NCBI RefSeq assembly: GCF_039521845.1
Contig: NZ_BAAACW010000059.1
Location: 1-18,466, forward strand
Direction: 5' to 3'
DNA length: 18,466 nt
Source of the DNA: Alkalibacterium iburiense
GTDB taxonomy: Bacteria; Bacillota; Bacilli; Lactobacillales; Carnobacteriaceae_A
This document shows positions 1 to 6,570 of this stretch, piece after piece. The notes under the pieces are model-generated. The model had not been told where the DNA came from, made no database searches, and saw only the letters and a list, made by a program, of their open reading frames with translations. A program made the translations under genes and the position numbers. Position 1 is the stretch's first letter. The number at the start of each line of letters is the position of its first letter.

Positions 1-434
1 TAGATCGATGCCTAAGATGTCTGTTCCTGTCGTCTCAGACGGCAAAATGTGATAAGCAATCTGAGCTATACAATGGTAGCCTTTTTTTGTGATACGCATT
101 GCTCCCCGTTTCGACTGAGATAACAGCTCAAACTGATCACTCGTTAGCACAGCTTTAATAGCCGTTCTCTTTGATTTGCCCTTTTGCATAATAGGAAAAG
201 CGAGATGATTTGGAGTGACCGTATAGTTCTGATTGTTCCATGAGACTGTTCGTTTTTTGAACACACAGTTTCCGTGTTCAGCATATTTGGACTTNNNNNN
301 NNNNNNNNNNNNNNNNNNNNNNCGTGATAAATATACTCTTTGGATAGCCGGGTCAATTCAGCTGCTTGTTCTTTAGTCGGCTTTAATTTCACTTTGAGTA
401 CTTTAACACAGGACTTTGTCTGTTCTTTTTTCAC
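1..434 (-). CDS. tnpB: TnpB, IS200/IS605 OrfB family (partial, interrupted by assembly gap)
   Basis: This is the N-terminal part of a TnpB protein, the RNA-guided nuclease carried by IS200/IS605 elements. Before the gap the minus strand reads a basic start containing KVKLKPTKEQ, the usual TnpB N-terminal motif. After the gap, the frame whose codons start at 294 reads about 98 residues without a stop, through NNQNYTVTPNHLAF and GAMRITKKGYHCIAQIAYHI, and reaches GIDL at the window edge. GIDL is the first RuvC-type catalytic motif of TnpB. The two halves are out of frame across the 28 N, which most simply means that the gap length is not real. GIDL lies only about 150 residues from the start, shorter than usual for the family, so bases are probably missing. 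I prefer the GTG at 434 because GAGG lies 8 bases upstream; GTG codons at 443 and 452 are alternatives. The rest of the gene lies beyond the left edge. Confidence 0.8.
295..322. other. Assembly gap (28 N) inside tnpB
   Basis: A run of 28 undetermined bases. The tnpB frame changes across it, so its length should not be taken as real. Gaps of this kind often fall in multi-copy insertion sequences. Confidence 0.95.
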
Positions 435-581
435 TCGCTTCACCTCGATCACGAATACAAACGTGTGTTCTTTTTGTTAACTTTAGTATATCACTCCGTC
501 AACGGAAAGGCTAGAGAAATGTAGACTTACTTTTAAAAGAAAAGCTATGTTAAAGAATAATGTTGATTTTTGTAATTTTGA

Positions 582-619
582 AAGGGAACCCATATTCTCT
601 AGGAGTTCCCTTGTTTTTT
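582..619. terminator. Hairpin between tnpB and the Nudix gene, possible terminator
   Basis: AAGGGAAC (582-589) pairs perfectly with GTTCCCTT (605-612) around a 15-base loop. On the plus strand a T run (614-619) follows; on the minus strand the hairpin is followed by TTTC and AT-rich sequence. The only gene that ends nearby is the minus-strand Nudix gene (stop at 628), so the hairpin probably ends that transcript, even though the better T run is on the other strand. Confidence 0.5.
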
Positions 620-627
620 GAGGTGCG

Positions 628-1023
628 CTAATTTAATAGGGATTGAACCTTTAAAGCAACTTCATTCGGTCTTACATCAATAGATGATAAACTTTCTATA
701 TCTACCCACATTGGCAAGTACGTTCCTCTATCTCTATTTTTGTCTGTGTACTCTTCACCTTGTCCAGTTCCTAAAGTTCCAGAAATAATTTCAGACAGAA
801 AAAAGTATTGAGTCCCGTTGAATTCAACTTCTGAAATGCACTCTTTAACTTTTACTTCAACCCCTAATTCCTCTAATGCTTCTCTTTTGGCTCCAGCTTC
901 TGGTGTTTCACCATTCTCTATTCCACCACCAGGGAAAACATAATAAATAGAGCCATCCCTAAGTCTTTGAATTAAAACAACCTTCTGATTTTCTATTATT
1001 ACCACCGAGCTTCTATCTCTCAT
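628..1023 (-). CDS. Nudix hydrolase domain protein
   Basis: A small single-domain Nudix protein of 131 residues. The Nudix box is complete: G33, five residues, E39, seven residues, then REALEELGV (47-55), which gives the Mg2+-binding REx2EE core. Such enzymes hydrolyse nucleoside diphosphates linked to another group; the substrate cannot be read from the box. A hydrophobic beta-strand start (SSVVIIENQKVVLIQR) and the PGGG before the box are typical. I start it at the ATG at 1023 because GGGGGA lies 6-7 bases upstream. The frame stays open up to an ATG at 1080, but that stretch overlaps the 3' end of the IS1595-type transposase and adds 19 residues that do not look like a Nudix N-terminus. The inserted element may have separated the gene from its original promoter. 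Confidence 0.85.
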   Translation of the reverse strand: MRDRSSVVIIENQKVVLIQRLRDGSIYYVFPGGGIENGETPEAGAKREALEELGVEVKVKECISEVEFNGTQYFFLSEIISGTLGTGQGEEYTDKNRDRGTYLPMWVDIESLSSIDVRPNEVALKVQSLLN

Positions 1024-1045
1024 AGATGATTCCCCCAATCGTTCA

Positions 1046-2122
1046 TCATTTGGAAAATTTTGATAACCTGAGTTTATCATAGGTCATTTCCGTTGAGAAC
1101 ATACAGCTTTCAATAATCATCTTACTGACAGTTGTATCATCATTACGGTGTTTGATTTGGTCTAGAAACTGAAACCAGCTCAAATAATGGTCGAGGTACT
1201 TCGTCGCCACGCCATTGAACCGATTTATCCAGCCTTTTAAACGACTGTGATAACTATTCACATTTTGGATATGGTAAACACCTCTAACTCGTTCCTTACC
1301 ATCGGATTTAAACCGATAATGCTCCAGCCCTTTTTCTTTTGCATATGTCATAAATGCCCGCCAAGCATCTGTACAAAGAACATTGGTAGGAGAGAGTTTA
1401 GTGCCAATTGCTTCTTCAAGTCGAGATTTTACAATCCGACCCTGACCAACCACCTTCGAGTATGTTGCCTTTTGACGGTCTCTTGCAACCAGCACACAAA
1501 CTTGTTCTTTACTGATACCTCGTTGAGAAGATGAACCACCTCTTTTGCGTGCTTTTCGACCATCAATTTTGCGTTTCCCTTTTTCCGAGTATAGAAAGTA
1601 AGTCTCGTCCATTTCAACAATACCTTCAAATTGCTCAAAATCCATCTGTTTTATGGCTGAAAGGAGCTTGTGTCTCCAGTAGAACAAAGTTACATAGTGA
1701 ACTCCTAAGAGTTCTGCCGACTTACGAAGTGAATAACCCTCTATCATACACTGAACGAACTCTAACCACTTGTGAGGAAGGTGAGTACCGTGAAGTGGAG
1801 TATTAGTCACATCAGTAAATGTTTTCCCACAATCTTTGCAACGGTACCGTTGACGTTCTAAAGTGCGAGTACCCATTTTCACATTATATTTACCGAAACG
1901 AACTGCGTTATTAGAATTGCAATGAGAACAAGTAAATCCATCCTTATGCTTCCGCTCTGAAACCTCTTTAAATACAGGCTCACTCGCAGTATAGGAAGCT
2001 AAGGATTTAGCAAAAAATTCTTTCAGACGGTATTGGTCTGCTGTACTTAACTTTTGGATTTCTATGATGATGTCCTTCAATGCCATTCTTAACAACTCGC
2101 TCTCGTCCAATTTTACATCCAT
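1046..2122 (-). CDS. IS1595 family (ISXO2-like) transposase
   Basis: A DDE-type transposase of 358 residues. From the N-terminus: a helical stretch; a zinc ribbon with CSHC (about 65-68) and CKDC (about 95-98); a helix-turn-helix-like segment (GYSLRKSAELLGVHYVTLFYWR); then the RNase H-like catalytic fold. The fold starts with VEMDETYF (Asp about 172), continues with LCTDAWRAF and ends with HIQNVNSYHSRLKGWINRFNGVATKYL, the place where this family carries its last acidic or Asn residue. This order is the ISXO2-like arrangement of IS1595 elements. The chosen ATG at 2122 has TATAAT overlapping just upstream but no clear ribosome binding site; a TTG at 2149 would add nine residues. The frame looks intact, so the element may be active. 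I could not define terminal inverted repeats or a target duplication with confidence, so only the gene is given. Confidence 0.85.
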   Translation of the reverse strand: MDVKLDESELLRMALKDIIIEIQKLSTADQYRLKEFFAKSLASYTASEPVFKEVSERKHKDGFTCSHCNSNNAVRFGKYNVKMGTRTLERQRYRCKDCGKTFTDVTNTPLHGTHLPHKWLEFVQCMIEGYSLRKSAELLGVHYVTLFYWRHKLLSAIKQMDFEQFEGIVEMDETYFLYSEKGKRKIDGRKARKRGGSSSQRGISKEQVCVLVARDRQKATYSKVVGQGRIVKSRLEEAIGTKLSPTNVLCTDAWRAFMTYAKEKGLEHYRFKSDGKERVRGVYHIQNVNSYHSRLKGWINRFNGVATKYLDHYLSWFQFLDQIKHRNDDTTVSKMIIESCMFSTEMTYDKLRLSKFSK

Positions 2123-2203
2123 TATAGAACGAGATTTCGTTATATTCAAATATCAACAGAGTTATTTAACATAGCTAAAAGAAAAAGAAGACAAAACAAT
2201 CAG

Positions 2204-2256
2204 ACATTTATCTCAATGTATGCTCTCATCCCACGATTAAAACCGTGGGCTTTCAC
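2204..2256 (-). mobile_element. Remnant of an IS200/IS605-type right end (hairpin)
   Basis: On the minus strand the sequence GTGAAAGCCCACGG, a short TTTAAT loop region and CGTGGGATGAGA form a hairpin (2230-2235 with 2244-2249) with no T run after it, so it is not a terminator. A second small inverted repeat, ACATT/AATGT (2204-2219), follows. A CGTGAAAGCCCACGG-type hairpin overlapping codons for RESPRF and the stop is how many tnpB genes and their right ends look. No tnpB lies next to it, so this looks like an end left by deletion or by a non-autonomous copy. The assignment rests on motif memory, not on a comparison. Confidence 0.5.
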
Positions 2257-2506
2257 GCTTGATAGTTCTGTAAAAAACAGTGACACCGAAAAAGACAACG
2301 GACAAAATATGTATCGTGAGCCAAAATTTTATTTTATCATTTTCCTCGTCAGTAAAAGCAGTGTAATCATATTGAGTGACGGTAGTACTTGAAAAGAAAC
2401 GAAGGACACGACTATTATAATTTCCCAACCAGACATCAACCAGGCACAAAACCTGTAAGGCTAGAAGGACAATGATACTACCCGCTATAAGATTAACAAA
2501 AGACAT
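2237..2506 (-). CDS. Small two-helix membrane protein, C-terminus probably altered by an IS end
   Basis: An 89-residue protein of unknown function. It has a hydrophobic helix near the start (about 6-27, LIAGSIIVLLALQVLCLVDVWL), a polar middle (about 28-60) and a second helix (about 62-80, FWLTIHILSVVFFGVTVFY), followed by a basic tail. Two membrane segments with both ends on the same side are predicted. The start at 2506 has AGGAG 8-9 bases upstream, and TATACT and TATAAT-like boxes lie further upstream (about 2535-2550), so it looks like a real gene. The last residues, KRESPRF, and the stop codon are encoded by the IS605-type hairpin, which suggests that the original C-terminus was lost. I recognise no family. 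Confidence 0.5.
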   Translation of the reverse strand: MSFVNLIAGSIIVLLALQVLCLVDVWLGNYNSRVLRFFSSTTVTQYDYTAFTDEENDKIKFWLTIHILSVVFFGVTVFYRTIKRESPRF

Positions 2507-2613
2507 ATAGGGACTCCTCTCTTGTAACGGCTTTCTTCTATTATAGTATACTTTATTATCCCATTAAAGCTACAATAATTTAAAAAGCCTACTGTCTAAA
2601 GGGTGTTTTTTGG

Positions 2614-2619
2614 TATACT
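2614..2619 (+). promoter_or_regulatory. Extended -10 promoter of the trmN operon
   Basis: TGGTATACT (2611-2619) is an extended -10 element (TG, one base, then TATACT). No good -35 is seen, as is common with extended -10 promoters. It lies about 30 bases before the GTG at 2651 and downstream of the GTG at 2603, which argues for the later start of trmN. Confidence 0.5.
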
Positions 2620-2650
2620 GAATAAAACAATAATAAAGGAAGCTAGTAGA

Positions 2651-3403
2651 GTGGAGATTCAATTAAAAGAAGACGAACGCATTGATCAATTGATGCAGTA
2701 TAAATTAGATATTATCCAAAGCCCATCCGTATTTTCTTTCTCACTGGATGCTGTTTTATTGGGAAACTTTGCCAAAGTCCCTCAACACAATCGAGCAAAA
2801 ATCGTAGACCTGTGCTCTGGCAATGGAGCAGTGGCCTTAATGCTCAGTCAGCAAACGAAAAGTTCTATTATTGGCGTTGAATTGCAAAGCCGTTTGGTAG
2901 ATATGGCGAATAGAAGCATTCAGCTGAATCAGCTGGAAGACCAGATGACCATGATTGAAGGGGATGTGAAAGAGGTTTACCAGCACATTCCAAAGGATTC
3001 CGTAGATATCCTGACCTGTAACCCTCCTTATTTCACAGTATCTGAAGCGAGTCACAAAAATCCAAACGAACATTTAGCCATTGCGAGGCATGAACTGCAT
3101 TTAAACTTAAAGGAAATGATGGCTATTTCTGCTGGACTGTTAAAAATGAAAGGCAAAGCCTATTTTGTCCACCGTCCGGAACGCTTTTTGGAAATCATGG
3201 ATGCGATGCGGGAAGTGAATTTAACACCGAAAAGAGTCCGCTTCGTCTATCCAAAAGAAAATAAGGAAGCGAACATTCTTTTAGTAGAAGGCATCAAGCA
3301 CGGAAAAGATACAGGCTTTAAAATATTGCCTCCGCTTTTTGTTTATAAAGACGACAGGGAGTACTTTCCTGAAGTGAGACGAATGATTTATGGAGACGAT
3401 TAA
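2651..3403 (+). CDS. trmN: tRNA1(Val) (adenine37-N6)-methyltransferase family (TrmN6/YabB)
   Basis: A class I SAM-dependent methyltransferase of 250 residues, expected to methylate N6 of an adenine in tRNA. SAM-binding motif I is IVDLCSGNGAVALM (51-64), an acidic motif II follows (IIGVELQ), and the catalytic NPPYF (124-128) is the N6-adenine methyltransferase signature. The N-terminal QSPSVFSFSLDAVLLGNF is the typical TrmN/YabB opening. I chose the GTG at 2651: AAAGGA lies about 10 bases upstream and the promoter -10 box lies between it and the alternative GTG at 2603. It is the first gene of a packed cluster with the GIY-YIG gene, rsmI and a lipoprotein. The yabB-yazA-rsmI order is well known in Bacillus and relatives, which supports the assignment. 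Confidence 0.9.
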   Translation: MEIQLKEDERIDQLMQYKLDIIQSPSVFSFSLDAVLLGNFAKVPQHNRAKIVDLCSGNGAVALMLSQQTKSSIIGVELQSRLVDMANRSIQLNQLEDQMTMIEGDVKEVYQHIPKDSVDILTCNPPYFTVSEASHKNPNEHLAIARHELHLNLKEMMAISAGLLKMKGKAYFVHRPERFLEIMDAMREVNLTPKRVRFVYPKENKEANILLVEGIKHGKDTGFKILPPLFVYKDDREYFPEVRRMIYGDD

Positions 3404-3404
3404 C

Positions 3405-3743
3405 GTGAAGAAGAGTTATTTTTATGTGCTGTATTGTAAAGACGGGACACTTTATGGAGGCTATACGACAGACATTAAGAGGCGTTTAAAGGAACACAAT
3501 GATGGAATCGGCGCCAAGTACACCCGACCAGCCAGAAGGCGACCGGCAAGAATGCTGTATGCGGAGGCTCATGCTTCCAGAAGCCTGGCAACGAAAGCAG
3601 AGGCGGCTTTTAAAAAAATGACCCGGCCAGTAAAAGAACGCTATTTAAAAGACAATGGCGTCAAATTTCCTTTACACAAGCAACACGCCTGTATTGTTAA
3701 AGAAATGGAGAGTAATCAAGATGCAGATTCAGAAAAGCTTTGA
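3405..3743 (+). CDS. GIY-YIG nuclease domain protein (YazA/UPF0213 family)
   Basis: A small GIY-YIG domain protein of 112 residues. The signature is YVLYC (7-11) and LYGGYTTD (16-23), followed by the conserved basic helix IKRRLKEHN and GAKYTR. Family members are usually close to 100 residues and their role is not settled; they resemble the nuclease domain of UvrC and SLX1 without partner domains. I prefer the GTG at 3405, with GGAG nine bases upstream, because homologues begin a few residues before FYVL. An ATG at 3390 would overlap trmN by 14 bases and has a poorer ribosome binding site. The 3' end overlaps the rsmI start by 23 bases, so translation of the two is probably coupled. Confidence 0.88.
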   Translation: MKKSYFYVLYCKDGTLYGGYTTDIKRRLKEHNDGIGAKYTRPARRRPARMLYAEAHASRSLATKAEAAFKKMTRPVKERYLKDNGVKFPLHKQHACIVKEMESNQDADSEKL

Positions 3744-4599
3744 AGCAAAAGACACCGGAACGCTCTATCTCGTTCCAACTCCGATAGGCAATTTAGAAGA
3801 CATGACTTTTAGAGCCGTAAACATTTTAAAAGAAGTGGATCTGATTGCGGCAGAAGATACGAGAAACACTCAAAAGCTGTTGAATCATTTTGGTATTGAG
3901 ACCTCTCAAATCAGTTACCATGAACATAACGCCACCGAACGGGCTGCCCAACTGGTTGAGCGATTAAAAAAGGGCGAATCCATAGCTCAAGTCAGTGACG
4001 CCGGCATGCCTTCTATCAGTGACCCTGGAGTGGAACTGGTTCATGCTGCTTTAGAAGCCAATATTTCAGTGGTGCCTTTACCAGGAGCCAATGCGGCCCT
4101 CACGGCATTAATTGCGTCAGGACTGGTTCCTCAGCCTTTTTACTTTTACGGCTTTTTGCCAAGGAAGAAAAAGGATGTCCAGGAAGAGTTAGAGGCACTA
4201 AACAAAAGACAAGAGACCATCGTGTTTTATGAGTCGCCTCACCGATTGAAACAGAGAATAGAAGAAATGGAAAAAGTCTTCGGACCAGACAGACGGGTCG
4301 TATTGGCTAGAGAGTTGACGAAGCGATTTGAAGAATTCGTTAGAGGGACACTTGCGGAGGTGAAAGAGTGGACGAACAGCGAACAGCTCAGAGGCGAGTT
4401 TGTTGTGATTGTCGAAGGAAATGATGCGCCGGAAGCACAAGAGGAACAAGATTGGGCAACCTGGCCGTTAGACGAACATGTGAGTCGAGTCATGTTGGAA
4501 CAAGGTGTATCAAGTAAAGTGGCAATAAAAGAAGTGGCTCAGTTAAGAGGGATTCAAAAAAGAGACGTCTATGCTGCCTACCATCAGCTAGACCAATAG
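3721..4599 (+). CDS. rsmI: 16S rRNA (cytidine1402-2'-O)-methyltransferase RsmI
   Basis: RsmI methylates the ribose 2'-oxygen of C1402 in 16S rRNA, in the ribosomal P site, using SAM. The protein has 292 residues, the normal length. It belongs to the tetrapyrrole methylase fold: GTLYLVPTPIGNLEDMT (13-29), LIAAEDTRNT (41-50), VSDAGMPSISDPG in the central SAM site and VVPLPGANA are all conserved. The start is the ATG at 3721 with GGAG ten bases upstream; the frame is open further up, but those residues overlap the yazA-like gene in another frame and do not fit the family. It lies inside the trmN operon, 11 bases before the lipoprotein gene. Confidence 0.95.
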   Translation: MQIQKSFEAKDTGTLYLVPTPIGNLEDMTFRAVNILKEVDLIAAEDTRNTQKLLNHFGIETSQISYHEHNATERAAQLVERLKKGESIAQVSDAGMPSISDPGVELVHAALEANISVVPLPGANAALTALIASGLVPQPFYFYGFLPRKKKDVQEELEALNKRQETIVFYESPHRLKQRIEEMEKVFGPDRRVVLARELTKRFEEFVRGTLAEVKEWTNSEQLRGEFVVIVEGNDAPEAQEEQDWATWPLDEHVSRVMLEQGVSSKVAIKEVAQLRGIQKRDVYAAYHQLDQ

Positions 4600-4610
4600 G
4601 AGGACTAATC

Positions 4611-5396
4611 ATGTCAAAAAGATTGATTTTACTTAGTGTGACAGCCTTAAGTTTAGGGTTAACCGCTTGCCAAGAACCGGTAGAAGAAACGCAGGCACCG
4701 GTTGAATCGGTTGAAGAGATTCAGGAAACGACAAACCCTGTGGATGAAGCGGCTGAGTCAGATGCTAGGGAAGAGACAACGGAAGAAAGCAGTCAGGAAG
4801 ATTACACCAAGCAATTGGATCATGCTAGGGCTCAATATGAAACAGACCAGCTGGCAGAAGCAGCGGGAACCTTAAGCACTTTACTTCAACAGGATTTAAG
4901 TGCTTATCCAGATATCCAAACAGAAGCGGAAGCGTTAAAAGCAGAAATTGAGCAAAAACAAGCTGAAGCTGCTAGGCAAGTGGCTGGAGCCAGTACGGAG
5001 TCGTCTATTTACTCTGAAGAAAGACAATCTTCTTTAATGGCAGAGCAGTTTGAAACAGAAACCGGTCAAGCGATAGATGAAGTGAGCGATGAGGAACTGG
5101 GCCTTTGGTTAGAAGAGAAAAATCAGGAAACTGAAACCACAGGTGACTTATCAAAAGAAGAAACGGAAGACTTGGCTTTTGATTTGTTTTTAGAGAATCA
5201 GGCCCTCACAGGAGAGAGCTATTTTTATTTTGTGAATCAAGAAGAGGAAGACTGGGTTCAAATAGAAGTGAGAGAAGCCGTTGAACAAGATGGGGTGGAG
5301 TGGTCCAACTTAATCGGTATCTACCGTGTGAACGTCGTCAGTGAAGAGATACAGAAATTGGACTCTATTTCGGGAGTGTACGAATCTGTCAAATAA
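4611..5396 (+). CDS. Acidic lipoprotein with a TPR-like helical segment
   Basis: A secreted lipoprotein of 261 residues with unknown function. The signal sequence has two basic residues (SKR) and a hydrophobic core, and ends in the lipobox LTAC, so Cys20 would be lipidated and anchor the protein to the outer face of the membrane. Residues about 21-65 are very rich in Glu and probably disordered. Residues about 65-125 (YTKQLDHARAQYETDQLAEAA onward) look like helical hairpins of TPR or coiled-coil type. The C-terminal 70 residues form a small Tyr- and Phe-containing domain (ESYFYFVNQEEEDWVQIEV) with a strand-rich look. AGGAGGA lies seven bases before the ATG, and it follows rsmI after 11 bases, so it is probably co-transcribed. 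I do not recognise the C-terminal domain. Confidence 0.8.
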   Translation: MSKRLILLSVTALSLGLTACQEPVEETQAPVESVEEIQETTNPVDEAAESDAREETTEESSQEDYTKQLDHARAQYETDQLAEAAGTLSTLLQQDLSAYPDIQTEAEALKAEIEQKQAEAARQVAGASTESSIYSEERQSSLMAEQFETETGQAIDEVSDEELGLWLEEKNQETETTGDLSKEETEDLAFDLFLENQALTGESYFYFVNQEEEDWVQIEVREAVEQDGVEWSNLIGIYRVNVVSEEIQKLDSISGVYESVK

Positions 5397-5456
5397 TCAC
5401 TCTTATTAGGCCTTTTACTCAAAATGTGATTAAATAGAGAAGAGGAGTGAGGGAAA

Positions 5457-6407
5457 ATGACAAAAACAATTTTAAGTTATTATTCTTTTTCAAAAGAACA
5501 GGAAAAAGAACTTAAAGAGATTGCGCCTGATTATACATTTGTTTCATCTTTGAGTGAAGCAGACAAGCTATCTGATATAGAAGCCATCTATGGATGGAAT
5601 AAAGAGGACGGACCTATAATCGTGCAGGACGACTCGTCTCAACTGAAATGGCTTCAGATTGATTCAGCCGGTGTAGACTACCTTGATTTAGAAACCATGC
5701 AAGAAAAAGGCATCGTTTTAACCAACGCTAGTGGGATACACGCTCATCCGATTGCGGAATCCGTTATCGGTATGTTACTTAGCTACACGCGTGGCATCAG
5801 ACATTCTATAAAAATGCAGGACAAGGCGGAGTGGAATACAGATACCCCTATGTCAGAGCTGACGGATAAAACGATGCTGATTGTGGGAACCGGTCAAATC
5901 GGTAAACAGACAGGTAAGTTAGCCAAAGCGTTCGATATGCACACCATAGGCATTAACCGTAGCGGGCGCGATGTCGAGTATATGGATGAGCAGTATACTC
6001 AGGAAAATCTGGCAGAGGCTTTACCTAAAGCTGACGTGGTCGTCAACATTTTACCGAGTACGGATGAAACAAAAGACTTATTTGATTACGATCTGTTTGA
6101 AAAAATGAAAGACAGTGCGGTCTATATCAACGTCGGGAGAGGAACAACCGTTGTGACAGACGATTTGATCAAAGCGCTGGACAATGGACAGATAGCCTTT
6201 GCGGCATTGGATGTGGTCCATGAAGAACCTTTACCAAGCGACCATCCCCTTTACGCACGTGAAGATGTGTTGTTAACTCCTCACATATCGGGAGACTTTG
6301 ATCGCTATGCGGAAAGACTGTACCCAATTTTCAAAGAAAATCTGAAAGCCTTTGTAGCAGGTGAAGATTTGCCGAGAAATGTCGTTGATTATGATTCAGG
6401 ATACTAA
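5457..6407 (+). CDS. D-isomer-specific 2-hydroxyacid dehydrogenase family protein
   Basis: An NAD(P)-dependent dehydrogenase of 316 residues that would reduce a 2-oxoacid to a D-2-hydroxyacid or act in reverse. The nucleotide-binding loop is GTGQIG (144-149). The expected catalytic residues are present: Arg228 in NVGRG, Glu256 or Glu257 in HEEPL and His276 in TPHISG. Substrate-side residues such as SAGVDYLD (70-77) and the NASGIHAHPIAE segment are also conserved. The substrate cannot be deduced. GAGGAG lies about 10 bases before the ATG, and a dedicated terminator follows the stop. The 60-base gap after the lipoprotein gene has no terminator, so some read-through from the upstream operon is possible. 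Confidence 0.88.
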   Translation: MTKTILSYYSFSKEQEKELKEIAPDYTFVSSLSEADKLSDIEAIYGWNKEDGPIIVQDDSSQLKWLQIDSAGVDYLDLETMQEKGIVLTNASGIHAHPIAESVIGMLLSYTRGIRHSIKMQDKAEWNTDTPMSELTDKTMLIVGTGQIGKQTGKLAKAFDMHTIGINRSGRDVEYMDEQYTQENLAEALPKADVVVNILPSTDETKDLFDYDLFEKMKDSAVYINVGRGTTVVTDDLIKALDNGQIAFAALDVVHEEPLPSDHPLYAREDVLLTPHISGDFDRYAERLYPIFKENLKAFVAGEDLPRNVVDYDSGY

Positions 6408-6415
6408 ATAATATA

Positions 6416-6460
6416 AACTCTTCTGAAACAGCGTGAGTGGCTATCAGAAGAGTTTTCTTA
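6416..6460 (+). terminator. Rho-independent terminator after the dehydrogenase gene
   Basis: AACTCTTCTGA (6416-6426) pairs perfectly with TCAGAAGAGTT (6444-6454), and a T-rich stretch TTTTCTT follows. It separates the dehydrogenase transcript from the pepF promoter 55 bases downstream. Confidence 0.88.
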
Positions 6461-6510
6461 TAATTACCTGAAAATTTCATTAAAAAGGTCTAACATGTGA
6501 AGAACAATCA

Positions 6511-6519
6511 TGCTATACT
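6511..6519 (+). promoter_or_regulatory. Extended -10 promoter of pepF
   Basis: TGCTATACT is an extended -10 element. No clear -35 is seen. Transcription would start near 6526, inside the palindrome described separately. Confidence 0.55.
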
Positions 6520-6525
6520 GTTTTT

Positions 6526-6540
6526 ATGACAAGGTGTCAT
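6526..6540. promoter_or_regulatory. Perfect palindrome at the pepF transcription start (possible operator)
   Basis: ATGACA-AGG-TGTCAT is a perfect 6+6 inverted repeat with a 3-base spacer, seven bases after the -10 box and 31 bases before the pepF start codon. A dimeric repressor bound here would cover the transcription start. The regulator is unknown. Confidence 0.45.
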
Positions 6541-6570
6541 GTTCATTTTAGCAAGGAAAGGGAGACGGTT

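Noticed and set aside
1247..1806. Plus-strand open frames across the transposase
   Set aside because: They are antisense shadows of a well-supported transposase gene, with no ribosome binding sites and no recognisable motifs.
1059..2168. Possible terminal inverted repeats of the IS1595 element: ATAACCTG near 1062-1070 and ATAACTCTG on the minus strand near 2160-2166
   Set aside because: The match needs gaps, no 8-bp target duplication is visible outside, and it would leave the transposase stop outside the element. Too weak to call.
5397..5455. Possible hairpin that hides the ribosome binding site of the dehydrogenase gene (TCACTC with GAGTGA)
   Set aside because: Only six base pairs are continuous and the partner region is AU-rich; no riboswitch-like structure or alternative fold is evident.
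6526..6570. Upstream ATG start for PepF adding 15 residues
   Set aside because: The ATG lies at the predicted transcription start without a ribosome binding site, while the ATG at 6571 has a good one and fits the family length.
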